Positions 1-6,970 of a stretch of DNA of 11,930 nucleotides are shown piece after piece. The translations under genes were made by a program, and so were the position numbers. Numbering within the stretch: the first letter of the stretch is position 1; every line of letters starts with the position of its first letter. The stretch is from contig DAJW01000124.1 of NCBI GenBank assembly GCA_002496485.1, positions 1 to 11,930 of the forward strand. The letters run 5' to 3'. Below the pieces are notes generated by a model. That model saw only the letters and a program-made list of their open reading frames with translations. It had not been told where the DNA came from and searched no databases. Source of the DNA: Euryarchaeota archaeon UBA36. GTDB lineage: Archaea > Thermoplasmatota > Poseidoniia > Poseidoniales > Thalassarchaeaceae.

Positions 1-125
1 GTGAACTCCGATCCCTTTCCGTCTGAGCCGGATAGAGGGCCCTCATATCCACACTTATAATCGGGACACTTTATCCAACCTCTGCTATCGGGATACGAAA
101 GTGAGCCACATTCAGGACAAAACAT
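1..125 (-). CDS. Zinc-ribbon protein, probable transcription factor S / RpoM N-terminus (partial)
   Basis: The minus strand opens with ATG at 125 and stays open to the window edge, giving 41 residues. It begins MFCPECGSL and carries four cysteines (C3, C6, C20, C25) spaced C-x2-C and C-x4-C, followed by a GYEG turn: a zinc ribbon starting at the very first residues. This arrangement is typical of the N-terminal ribbon of archaeal TFS (RpoM/Rpb9/TFIIS-like), which reactivates backtracked RNA polymerase by transcript cleavage. The diagnostic C-terminal ribbon with the catalytic Asp-Glu pair lies outside the window, so another zinc-ribbon protein is possible. It is transcribed away from nop5. 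No strong Shine-Dalgarno element precedes the ATG. I am confident that this is a coding zinc ribbon and only moderately confident of TFS. Confidence 0.6.
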   Translation of the reverse strand, partial: MFCPECGSLSYPDSRGWIKCPDYKCGYEGPLSGSDGKGSEF

Positions 126-192
126 TCTTTCAACAACCTTACCGCTAAGAAGCCGACTATCTTCGGTGAACGCACTAACTATTCAACTATTC

Positions 193-213
193 GTTTGTAA
201 TTAATATTTTATC
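193..213 (+). promoter_or_regulatory. AT-rich TATA-like element in divergent intergenic region
   Basis: The 126-249 gap between the leftward zinc-ribbon gene and rightward nop5 contains one clearly AT-rich block (TTTGTAATTAATATTTTATCC) in otherwise mixed sequence. Its centre lies about 45 nt before the nop5 GTG start, so a start site about 25 nt downstream of it would give a short leader. The block is also AT-rich on the other strand and could serve the divergent gene. Assignment rests on composition and position only; no clear BRE is visible. Confidence 0.4.
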
Positions 214-249
214 CGCACCGTTCAAGCGCTAAACCTTTGTCGCAATCAT

Positions 250-1254
250 GTGAAAATACATTTCGACTGGAGAATTGCCAGAGTTGTAGACGATAATGGA
301 AATATATTGGATGAGTTGATTTGGGATGGACACAGATCTCCTTCCAATCTATCAAAAAGATTAGAATTGATGAAAAATGATATTCAAATTGATGAGCTTT
401 CAATCTTACAGTCCAGATTTCCAGATTCTATTGTAATGCCTCTAGGCCATCTATCAGATCCTGATTGGCCTGAAATTACAACCGATGAAGAAAAACTGCT
501 TAATGATGCATCAATCATTCTTGCAAAAAAAGGCGTTGCAGATTCTGCTGGAGACATGGATAGAAGATTAGATATGCTTACATCATCATTAATAGAATTA
601 CGTTCTACTTGGACAACTTTAGAGTCTAGAAGTATTGAATGGACATTACTCTTTATTCCTGAAATCGATTTAAAGCTTCAAAGGTCAGAAATCCCTTTGA
701 CCGTAAAAGAATCAAAATCTATCTCTGAAGTGGCTAAGTCGCTTAAATTGACAATACCAGCTCATAACCCTTCTGATCATGAATGGATATCATTAAGGGA
801 AATTTCTTCAATGGTTATAGATATTTCTAGAAATATTAACTATATTGAGGAAGCAATTAGAGAAATTTGCCTAGAATATATTCCTTCTCTAAGTCTGTTA
901 TTAGGGCCAATCTCAGCGGCAAAACTTGTTAGTTTAGCAGGAAGTAGAGAGAGATTAGCCAGGATGCCATCGGGTTCTTTGCAGGTTTTGGGAGCTCAAT
1001 CTGCAATGAGCGCTCATAGAAATGGAGCTCCACCCCCCAAACACGGATCGATTTTATTTTCTATGCCCCAAATAAGTCGTTCACCACGATGGGTTAGAGG
1101 TAAGATTTCTAGATTTTTAGCAGGTAAGGCAAGTATTGCAGTACGAGTAGACCATTTTAATGGAACTCCTTGGAATCAAGAAGTAGTCGATCAGATAAAC
1201 ATTGAAATCCAATCAATTAAGAATAAATTCCCTAATCCACCAAGAAGGAAGTGA
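250..1254 (+). CDS. nop5: Nop5/Nop56-58 family box C/D sRNP core protein
   Basis: Nop5 bridges L7Ae-bound box C/D guide RNA and fibrillarin in the archaeal 2'-O-methylation complex. The C-terminal Nop domain (about residues 205-305) is clear: LLLGPISAAKLVSLAG, then LQVLGAQSA, the signature GAPPPKHG at 259-266 that contacts the RNA and L7Ae, and WVRGKISRFLAGKASIAVRVD. The middle (about 100-205) fits the coiled-coil region, including the conserved RSIEWTLLFIPEID segment. At 334 residues it is somewhat short for archaeal Nop5 and lacks a long Lys/Glu-rich tail. The start is GTG at 250; the overlapping ATG at 248 is followed directly by TGA and cannot be used. No Shine-Dalgarno element is visible, so a short-leader or leaderless message is likely. 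Its stop codon lies inside the Shine-Dalgarno element of flpA, implying translational coupling to its partner. Confidence 0.94.
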   Translation: MKIHFDWRIARVVDDNGNILDELIWDGHRSPSNLSKRLELMKNDIQIDELSILQSRFPDSIVMPLGHLSDPDWPEITTDEEKLLNDASIILAKKGVADSAGDMDRRLDMLTSSLIELRSTWTTLESRSIEWTLLFIPEIDLKLQRSEIPLTVKESKSISEVAKSLKLTIPAHNPSDHEWISLREISSMVIDISRNINYIEEAIREICLEYIPSLSLLLGPISAAKLVSLAGSRERLARMPSGSLQVLGAQSAMSAHRNGAPPPKHGSILFSMPQISRSPRWVRGKISRFLAGKASIAVRVDHFNGTPWNQEVVDQINIEIQSIKNKFPNPPRRK

Positions 1255-1255
1255 T
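1247..1255 (+). promoter_or_regulatory. Shine-Dalgarno element of flpA, overlapping the nop5 stop
   Basis: GGAAGTGAT differs by one base from the ideal archaeal GGAGGTGAT. The nop5 TGA (1252-1254) lies within it. Exactly 3 nt downstream (1259) is an ATT codon in the fibrillarin frame. The same 3-nt spacing precedes the ATGs of atpF, atpC and atpD in this window, which is why ATT is taken as the start. Confidence 0.6.
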
Positions 1256-1258
1256 TGT

Positions 1259-1960
1259 ATTACTCCAAAATCAACTTCTATTGTTTGGGGGGCTAAAATG
1301 ATTGGAAAAACAATTTGGACAAGAAATGCAGTTAAGGGAATTTCTGTAAGAGGTGAAAGAAGAAGAAGGGAAGGAAAGATTGAATGGAGAAATTGGGACC
1401 CTAATAGATCAAAGATTGCAGCAACTATACTAAAAACAAAAAATAAAGCAGATATTTTTCTCCCGAGGCCGGGTAGTACTTGTCTATATCTCGGATCCTC
1501 TATAGGCGGAACTGTGAGTCATATTCACGATATTGTATGCGGTAATAATAATCATCACAACGGACAAATTGTCGCAGTCGATATTTCCCCTAGGATGATT
1601 AGAGATATGTCAGCATTGTCCGAAATTCGTGATGGGATTTTCCCAGTTTTAGCTGATGCTAGAATAGTCGGACAAATTTCTCCATTTTTACGTAAAAATG
1701 CAGATTGGATTCACCAAGATTTGAGTATTGCCGATCAAGCACTCACATTTGTCAAAATAATATCACATTTTCTTTCTACGGATGGTATCGGTATTCTTAG
1801 CCTTAAGGCCGCAAGTGAAAGATCATCCGAAGGAAATGACAATTCACGTTTTAAAAAAGCCCAAAAAATTATTCAAGATTCCGGACTTAGGATTCTAGAA
1901 AGGGTTGATATTTCCAGTTTTGAAGATCAACACCAAGTTTTTATCTGTACAAAAAATTAA
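1259..1960 (+). CDS. flpA: Fibrillarin-like rRNA/tRNA 2'-O-methyltransferase
   Basis: FlpA is the SAM-dependent catalytic subunit of the box C/D sRNP. From the proposed start the protein has 233 residues, the usual family length. The small N-terminal beta domain (TIWTRNAVKGISVRGE) is followed by WRNWDPNRSK, the SAM-binding LYLGSSIGGTVSHIHDIV (about 76-93), VDISPRMIRDM, and FPVLADAR. All four members of the fibrillarin K-D-K-H catalytic tetrad are visible: K52 (RSK), D154 (QDLSIADQ), K183 (LSLKA) and H225 (DQHQVF). The usual DVAQP motif is altered to DLSIAD. Start choice is unusual. The only in-frame ATG (1298) would remove about 13 N-terminal residues, and TTG at 1202 would overlap nop5 by more than 50 bp. 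ATT at 1259 sits 3 nt after a near-perfect Shine-Dalgarno element, so it is preferred. Function is certain; the start is not. Confidence 0.93.
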   Translation: MTPKSTSIVWGAKMIGKTIWTRNAVKGISVRGERRRREGKIEWRNWDPNRSKIAATILKTKNKADIFLPRPGSTCLYLGSSIGGTVSHIHDIVCGNNNHHNGQIVAVDISPRMIRDMSALSEIRDGIFPVLADARIVGQISPFLRKNADWIHQDLSIADQALTFVKIISHFLSTDGIGILSLKAASERSSEGNDNSRFKKAQKIIQDSGLRILERVDISSFEDQHQVFICTKN

Positions 1961-2009
1961 ATCATACTCAATAATGAAGATTAATACCGACCTTTTACCC
2001 TCACAAAAT

Positions 2010-2903
2010 ATGCCAGAATTACCTGAAGTCGAAACTGTTCGACAGGGTCTCGAAATTCATTTATTGGATACGAAAATTTCCAAGGTCATTCTCAATCGCG
2101 ATGACTTACGGTTTCCATTTCCACCAAATTTTATCTCGGAGCTGACTGGAAGAACAGTAAAATCAGTTAGAAGAAGGGCAAAATATCTACTAATTAGTTT
2201 AGATGATAATCTTACGTGGCTTTGTCACCTTGGGATGACTGGTAGATGGACCTTAATTGGAGATGGCATTGAAAGTACTCCAGGGAAATTTTCTAATGGA
2301 GCTCCAGTTGGTACAGGAAGCGGACCTCATGACTGGGTAATAATTCATCTAGAAAACGGAAAACAGGCTGTTTTTTCAGATCATAGGAGATTTGGTTACA
2401 TGGATTGCTTCAAGTCCACTGAAGAGAAACAACACAGACTTTTGAAAAATTTAGGGCCTGAACCCACTCCCTCAGAACTTACTCCTGAAATTCTTGCAAG
2501 CAGACTGAGAGGGAAAAAGGCGACAATAAAATCAGCATTGCTTAACCAGAATAATGTAGCAGGACTAGGAAATATCTATGTTTGCGAAATACTATTCAGA
2601 TCTGGAATCTCCCCCAAAAAAATAGCAAAAAATATAGCCGGTAAAACTGGAATCCCAAAAAAAATAGTATTGATGACTTCTGCAATCCATGATGTAATTA
2701 TTGAAGCAATTGATGCAGGTGGTTCCACGCTACAAGATTTCAGAGGCATAGGTGGTGATGAATCTATAGGTTACTTTTCTCATAATTTCGCAGTTTATGA
2801 TAGACAAGGCGAAGAGTGTATCAATTCTGAATGCAATGCAAGAATCAAGAGAATAACACAATCTAATCGTTCATCTTTTTATTGTCCAAATTGTCAAAGA
2901 TAG
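2010..2903 (+). CDS. fpg: Formamidopyrimidine-DNA glycosylase (Fpg/MutM)
   Basis: Bifunctional DNA glycosylase/AP lyase that excises oxidised purines such as 8-oxoguanine and FaPy. The protein begins MPELPEVETV. Proline 2, exposed after Met removal, is the catalytic nucleophile and E3 the general acid, which fixes the start at 2010 over the in-frame ATG at 1974. Other hallmarks are K58, LGMTGRW (M75, intercalating), DHRRFG (124-129), the H2TH segment NQNNVAGLGNIYVCEILFRSG (180-199 and on) with N188, and a C-terminal zinc finger with C270, C275, C292, C295 and R287. The first cysteine pair is C-x4-C rather than the usual C-x2-C. A loop of about 20 extra residues (84-106) sits between the LGMTG strand and the next strand. 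At 297 residues it is a little longer than bacterial enzymes. It follows flpA by 49 bp with no visible Shine-Dalgarno element. Fpg is mainly bacterial, so ancient transfer is plausible. Confidence 0.97.
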   Translation: MPELPEVETVRQGLEIHLLDTKISKVILNRDDLRFPFPPNFISELTGRTVKSVRRRAKYLLISLDDNLTWLCHLGMTGRWTLIGDGIESTPGKFSNGAPVGTGSGPHDWVIIHLENGKQAVFSDHRRFGYMDCFKSTEEKQHRLLKNLGPEPTPSELTPEILASRLRGKKATIKSALLNQNNVAGLGNIYVCEILFRSGISPKKIAKNIAGKTGIPKKIVLMTSAIHDVIIEAIDAGGSTLQDFRGIGGDESIGYFSHNFAVYDRQGEECINSECNARIKRITQSNRSSFYCPNCQR

Positions 2904-2913
2904 ACTATTTTTT
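2904..2913 (+). terminator. T-run terminator at convergent fpg/panE junction
   Basis: Immediately after the fpg TAG the plus strand reads ACTATTTTTT, ending in six T (2908-2913). Archaeal RNA polymerase terminates at such T-rich non-template tracts without a hairpin. Only 9 bp separate the convergent stop codons and the last T belongs to the panE stop. On the minus strand no comparable T-run is seen just past panE. Confidence 0.4.
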
Positions 2914-3860
2914 CAATCAAGAAACTGTGAACTCTCTATTCCTTTAATTAAAGAGAATAATAATTCGTTTCTAGGAGTAGGAATTCCTAATCTTTCTCCC
3001 CTAGAAATTACCTCTCCACACAGTGAATCAATCTCAGTTTTCCTTCCCGCCATTATATCTTGTAGCATCGAAACTCTATTTTCGGAAGTTAATTCAATGA
3101 TTTCGATCAGATCTCGTTGCAAATCTTCACGACTAAATTCCAATCCACTAGATTGTGATACAGTCACTGCCTCGTCCATAGCCATTATGGCCTGATTCAG
3201 CAAATCCGTGTTTTCTAGAAGTGCGCCATTTTTCAGTCCTGTGATGGCACAAATCGGATTAATTGCAACATTAATGAATAATTTCTTCCAGAGAATTTTA
3301 TTTATTTCATCTGACCATTGTGCATTCAAACCGGCTACATTTAAAGCTCTAATCAATGAAACTATTTTTTCATCATGATTTTCTGAAGTCATCCCAAGAA
3401 TCAAAGAACCTCTGCCGGACCAATTCACCTCTCCATCATCAGATCTCCATGAAGAATGCGTGATGGAACCACCAATCGTCCTATCTTGACCCATTAATTT
3501 AGAAATTATCTCGATATTTCCAAGTCCATTCTGAATGCTGATGACGTACCCTTCATCCTTAGTCATATCATTGGCAATAGAAGCTAATTCGTAAGTGGAA
3601 TAAGTTTTCCCTGCCACGATTGAAAAATCACAGCTTTTTATATAATTATCATAGATAGGTTTTTTCTCACTATCTATAACTTCATATCGCCCCGAATCTA
3701 CGAATTCTATTTCTCCCTCAGGAGTATTGATTACTAACCCTGATGATAATAGTCTAGCAGTTTTTCTTCTAGATACACAAATTATTTCCGATTTAGTTTT
3801 TGATAATGCTCCGACTAAAACACCACCTATAGCGCCAACCCCTAAGACTGCAATCTTCAA
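2913..3860 (-). CDS. panE: Ketopantoate reductase family protein (PanE/ApbA)
   Basis: NADPH-dependent reduction of 2-dehydropantoate to pantoate in coenzyme A synthesis; cytosolic. The Rossmann signature IAVLGVGAIGG is at the N-terminus, followed by the family motif QNGLGN (about 110-115). The C-terminal helical domain has WKKLFINVAINPICAITGLKNG, which includes the catalytic lysine and substrate-binding asparagine, and RKTEIDSLCGEVI with the conserved acid, then GIPTPRN. At 315 residues it matches the family. The TTG at 3860 is chosen over TTG at 3875 because it gives the canonical MKIAVLG start and has GAGGGAT a few nt upstream. This start lies 1 bp past the stop of the upstream membrane-protein gene, so the two are almost surely co-translated. 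Other ApbA-family substrates cannot be excluded from sequence alone. Confidence 0.9.
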   Translation of the reverse strand: MKIAVLGVGAIGGVLVGALSKTKSEIICVSRRKTARLLSSGLVINTPEGEIEFVDSGRYEVIDSEKKPIYDNYIKSCDFSIVAGKTYSTYELASIANDMTKDEGYVISIQNGLGNIEIISKLMGQDRTIGGSITHSSWRSDDGEVNWSGRGSLILGMTSENHDEKIVSLIRALNVAGLNAQWSDEINKILWKKLFINVAINPICAITGLKNGALLENTDLLNQAIMAMDEAVTVSQSSGLEFSREDLQRDLIEIIELTSENRVSMLQDIMAGRKTEIDSLCGEVISRGERLGIPTPRNELLFSLIKGIESSQFLD

Positions 3861-3861
3861 A

Positions 3862-6318
3862 CTAGCATCCCTCAATACTACATCTTGCAGATAGATGAAT
3901 AACTACTCCTCTTTCGTCTGCGGTAATCCAAACAACTCTCTCTAAATCATAATTTCCTGATGGTAAAATCTCCACTTCTATGAAAGAGTTATTTTTAACA
4001 AAGTTTGGAATGGATAAATCCCAAATATCAGTTTCTGGAGAATCACCATGCCATTCTATAGAAACAGAATAATCTACTTCCATCCTATTTTCGATTCTAA
4101 ATGTCGATTCTTCTATTTTTTCAAGAAGTCCCCAATTTTCTATGGCAATATCAACTCCTGCAATAATATCATATGATTCTAGTAGATTAGATCCCGAGCA
4201 AATCGCAATCCAACCATCATCCCCCATTGAAAGATTCCCATTTCCAGTTCTATTTCCTGTAACTAATTTTGAAGAATAGTTCATTAGTTCTACAACTCCC
4301 CAGTCCTCATTTGTGTCTATTTTATCCCCCTTGCCATTGGATGGACAAAATGCATTACCCGAATCAGAATGAGATATGATATATTCAGATTCAATTCCAA
4401 ACCAAGATGGAATTTCCCAGTAACCTTCGAATACCTGTAATTTACTTCTAGAGTTATTCAGTAATAGATTCCAACTCACCATTTTACCATCATCACTCAA
4501 AAAATCTAACTTAGGGCCAAGTTTCAGTGACTGATTTTTGGTTTTTTCCAAAGACTGAATTGCACCTTCGAATCCTATTAGGCAAATATCATGAACTCCA
4601 ACTTCTCTGTAACTACTATTTTCAATCGACCAATAAGGACTATCCACAGAAAAATTTCCAGATGCCCCCATAATCCTAAATTCAGAGCAAATTTTCAAAT
4701 TTTCCATATCTTGATTTAATTCCCAATAGCTACTTATCGGCCCGGATACGCCACTTTGCCTAATTTCGATTTCATGCTCTATCTGGTAATCAATCACATC
4801 AACAAAAATATGTAGAATATGAGGGGAGAATGATTTTTCAGGAGACTTAATTGAAAAAATAATATTTTGTTTATTCAATTCAACAACATCGAAAAAATCA
4901 CATATTCGAATATCATTACATTTTTCACTCGAAACTTTCCATTCCTGTCCTGAAGCACCGTTTAGTTGGTATATTATTGATCCATTTACTGGTAAAATTC
5001 CAAGTGGCTCCATTTCAAGAATAATTTCAGTCGAAGAATTATTTTCTATAGTGATAAATGTGGGCCAGGATTTGGTATCTAAACCATCTTTATAATCAGG
5101 CAATGAGTAGGAAGGTAAGTGACCAGGAAATCCACCAATCAAAGCAATAACTAGAACTACTATTATTCTATTTTTTTCTGTCCTACTGATATTTTTATAT
5201 TCATCTAGTACTATTGGATTTGGAATATTTTCTGGACTAAATCTCTGCCAGGCTCCAATGGCCGCAAGAAATATCCATGGAGTATAATTTGATGTGGCAA
5301 AAACTATCACCATAATAACCAACATCAACACAAAGATAGTTGTTTGAATAGTGCCATCTTTCATCTCTTTTGGACCAATAATTGAGTGAAGTAACCTATC
5401 TCCAGGAAATCCTGGTATGGGAAGTAATAATCCCCATGCTACAATAGTTAGCCCTATTCCAGCAAGACCAATTAAATTCAGCCATTGCAGTCTAACTACA
5501 AATACCTCTCCTAACAAAGATTCCAATATCAGATTCAGAATAACATTTGTTCCCAATACCGTTGGAACCTCATCTTCTGCTAAATAATTATACATTTCTG
5601 GAGGAAAATTTGTAGTATTCATAATTCCAATCACAACTAAAATCATTCCACTGATAAATAGCATCAATGGAACAACCAATTCTACAACTGCTAATGATTT
5701 TCTGGTTGGAAATGGCATTAGATCAATCCTTTTTTGGCCCATGGAACCAATAATTCCAAATGGCCAAGAATACGATGGAAACGGAAAAATAAGTGGCACA
5801 ATGTGCCCAACTTCAACTCCATTAAAATTACCAATTATTTTTCTAACATAACTCGATATAGCTAAAATAATAATAATTGGCATTGAAAAGTATAGTAATG
5901 AATCCCAATAACTGCTTGAACTAGAAATCTTGGAATCCCAATTTTCACCTATTGCGGCCAAGATTAATGCCATTAATAACCAAACAAACATTCCATGCCA
6001 ATTTTTTAGAGTAATTTCTCCAGTAGGATAATTAGTAATTCTCAAGATTGGTGGATTATTTTCTTCTAATATTCCCATCAAACTCATTTTTTTTAGGTGT
6101 TTATTTAATTTCATTAATTGTTCACTGGGATTTTTTCCATCTTTTCCAGAAACTTCCCATGATGCAGTATTAATCCCCTCTTCTCCCATCAAAAAATATC
6201 TCGAGATAATAACTTCAAACAGGTCCTTTGACTCCCAAATTTTTTTATCAATGATTATATTATCTCTTGAATCCAAGTTCAAGTCCTCAGAACTTATGTC
6301 CGATTCGACCCCATCCAT
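3862..6318 (-). CDS. Site-2-protease-like (M50/EGY1-type) membrane pseudoprotease with large C-terminal ectodomain
   Basis: An 818-residue protein. Residues 1-105 are soluble and resemble the small N-terminal domain of EGY1-like S2P proteins. Residues 107-400 hold about seven to eight hydrophobic segments. Family landmarks occur in order: hydrophobic IIIILAI, then VPLIFPFP, the GxxG-type stretch SWPFGIIGSMG, PFPTRKSLAVVELVVPL (cf. P-x-R-x-A-L-x-D-I-x-x-A-G-P-L), GTNVILNLILESLLG, and LLLPIPGFPGDRLLHSIIG (cf. NLLPxGxLDGG). The zinc ligands are gone: the HExxH position reads SSYVR (155-159) and LDGG reads FPGD (304-307), and no HExxH exists elsewhere. Residues about 405-818 form a beta-rich, acidic, Ser/Asn-rich region with about ten N-x-S/T sequons and scattered cysteines, presumably outside the cell; I do not recognise its fold. 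The gene starts 15 bp after atpD and ends 1 bp before panE. No Shine-Dalgarno element directly precedes the ATG. Role unknown. Confidence 0.72.
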   Translation of the reverse strand: MDGVESDISSEDLNLDSRDNIIIDKKIWESKDLFEVIISRYFLMGEEGINTASWEVSGKDGKNPSEQLMKLNKHLKKMSLMGILEENNPPILRITNYPTGEITLKNWHGMFVWLLMALILAAIGENWDSKISSSSSYWDSLLYFSMPIIIILAISSYVRKIIGNFNGVEVGHIVPLIFPFPSYSWPFGIIGSMGQKRIDLMPFPTRKSLAVVELVVPLMLFISGMILVVIGIMNTTNFPPEMYNYLAEDEVPTVLGTNVILNLILESLLGEVFVVRLQWLNLIGLAGIGLTIVAWGLLLPIPGFPGDRLLHSIIGPKEMKDGTIQTTIFVLMLVIMVIVFATSNYTPWIFLAAIGAWQRFSPENIPNPIVLDEYKNISRTEKNRIIVVLVIALIGGFPGHLPSYSLPDYKDGLDTKSWPTFITIENNSSTEIILEMEPLGILPVNGSIIYQLNGASGQEWKVSSEKCNDIRICDFFDVVELNKQNIIFSIKSPEKSFSPHILHIFVDVIDYQIEHEIEIRQSGVSGPISSYWELNQDMENLKICSEFRIMGASGNFSVDSPYWSIENSSYREVGVHDICLIGFEGAIQSLEKTKNQSLKLGPKLDFLSDDGKMVSWNLLLNNSRSKLQVFEGYWEIPSWFGIESEYIISHSDSGNAFCPSNGKGDKIDTNEDWGVVELMNYSSKLVTGNRTGNGNLSMGDDGWIAICSGSNLLESYDIIAGVDIAIENWGLLEKIEESTFRIENRMEVDYSVSIEWHGDSPETDIWDLSIPNFVKNNSFIEVEILPSGNYDLERVVWITADERGVVIHLSARCSIEGC

Positions 6319-6333
6319 TAAGCGGTTTTACAA

Positions 6334-6951
6334 TCACTTATTTTTAAATCTCTTTAATCTGAATGTCTCTTCTCTCTCCATTTCTTCTAATCTTAGCTGT
6401 ATAAAAGTCTGCGCCTCTTCCATTTCCGGTATTACTTTGAATTCTAATGCATTCACTCTACGTTTTGTAGCTTCAATTTCTTCTAAAAGTCGCTTCAAAG
6501 TTGCTTCCATTTCTGCGGCTTTAACCATTTTTTCTACCAATAATGAATACGAATCAGCCGCTTCATCAATGTATGGCGAACCACCTACCATCCCTAAGCC
6601 CCGATCTTCCATAGATAATTTCAGGTTTTGACCATCCACTCTTGGGACAACAACTCCCATTATGTTTCTTTTTGAAACCGTAACTTCGGGATGTTTAGAT
6701 GATGCAATAGCAGCACTCTTGACTGCCAAACCTCCTTCAATTGATGATGCTAGATTAATCGATTGTAAAGCATCGGTGTAAGCACTAGCTAATTCCTCTC
6801 TCGCTGCAATCATTTCGGATAATAAAGTACGAAACTCATGAAATAATCCATCTCTTTTCATTTTTAGTAAATTATAGCCACTAGAAGTTTGCTTAATTCG
6901 CCTTTTTAGATTTATTAACTCAGATCTAGTAGGTTTAATATCTAATGCCAT
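6334..6951 (-). CDS. atpD: A-type ATP synthase subunit D (central stalk)
   Basis: Subunit D is the coiled-coil shaft that turns inside the A3B3 head. The N-terminus MALDIKPTRSELINLKRRIK and the following LLKMKRDGLFHEF are the family signature. The C-terminus (about 150-205) is a second long charged helix ending EEMEREETFRLKRFK, as expected for an antiparallel hairpin. The middle RNIMGVVVPRVDG segment is also typical. The start is ATG 6951 (205 residues) rather than GTG 6963: GTGAT lies 3 nt before the ATG, the same spacing as atpC and atpF. It follows atpB by about 19 bp. Confidence 0.96.
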   Translation of the reverse strand: MALDIKPTRSELINLKRRIKQTSSGYNLLKMKRDGLFHEFRTLLSEMIAAREELASAYTDALQSINLASSIEGGLAVKSAAIASSKHPEVTVSKRNIMGVVVPRVDGQNLKLSMEDRGLGMVGGSPYIDEAADSYSLLVEKMVKAAEMEATLKRLLEEIEATKRRVNALEFKVIPEMEEAQTFIQLRLEEMEREETFRLKRFKNK

Positions 6952-6970
6952 TATATCACTCACTATCTAA

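Noticed and set aside
209..403. Minus-strand 64-codon frame over the start of nop5
   Set aside because: It overlaps the real nop5 N-terminus and the promoter region, and has no domain signature.
1974..2009. N-terminal extension of Fpg from ATG 1974
   Set aside because: It would bury the catalytic proline, which must be the residue after the initiator Met; ATG 2010 gives the obligatory MPELPE start.
5803..5817. VEVGH (residues 168-172 of the membrane protein) as a degenerate HExxH zinc motif
   Set aside because: By register with the following PFP and FGxxG motifs, the HExxH slot falls about 13 residues earlier at SSYVR. VEVGH aligns with the non-catalytic loop, so it is probably not a relic of the active site.
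6251..6631. Plus-strand open frame of 126 codons opposite atpD and the membrane protein
   Set aside because: It is the complement of well-supported minus-strand genes, its Ser/Leu/Ile-rich translation is typical of an antisense shadow, and it has no Shine-Dalgarno element or recognisable domain.
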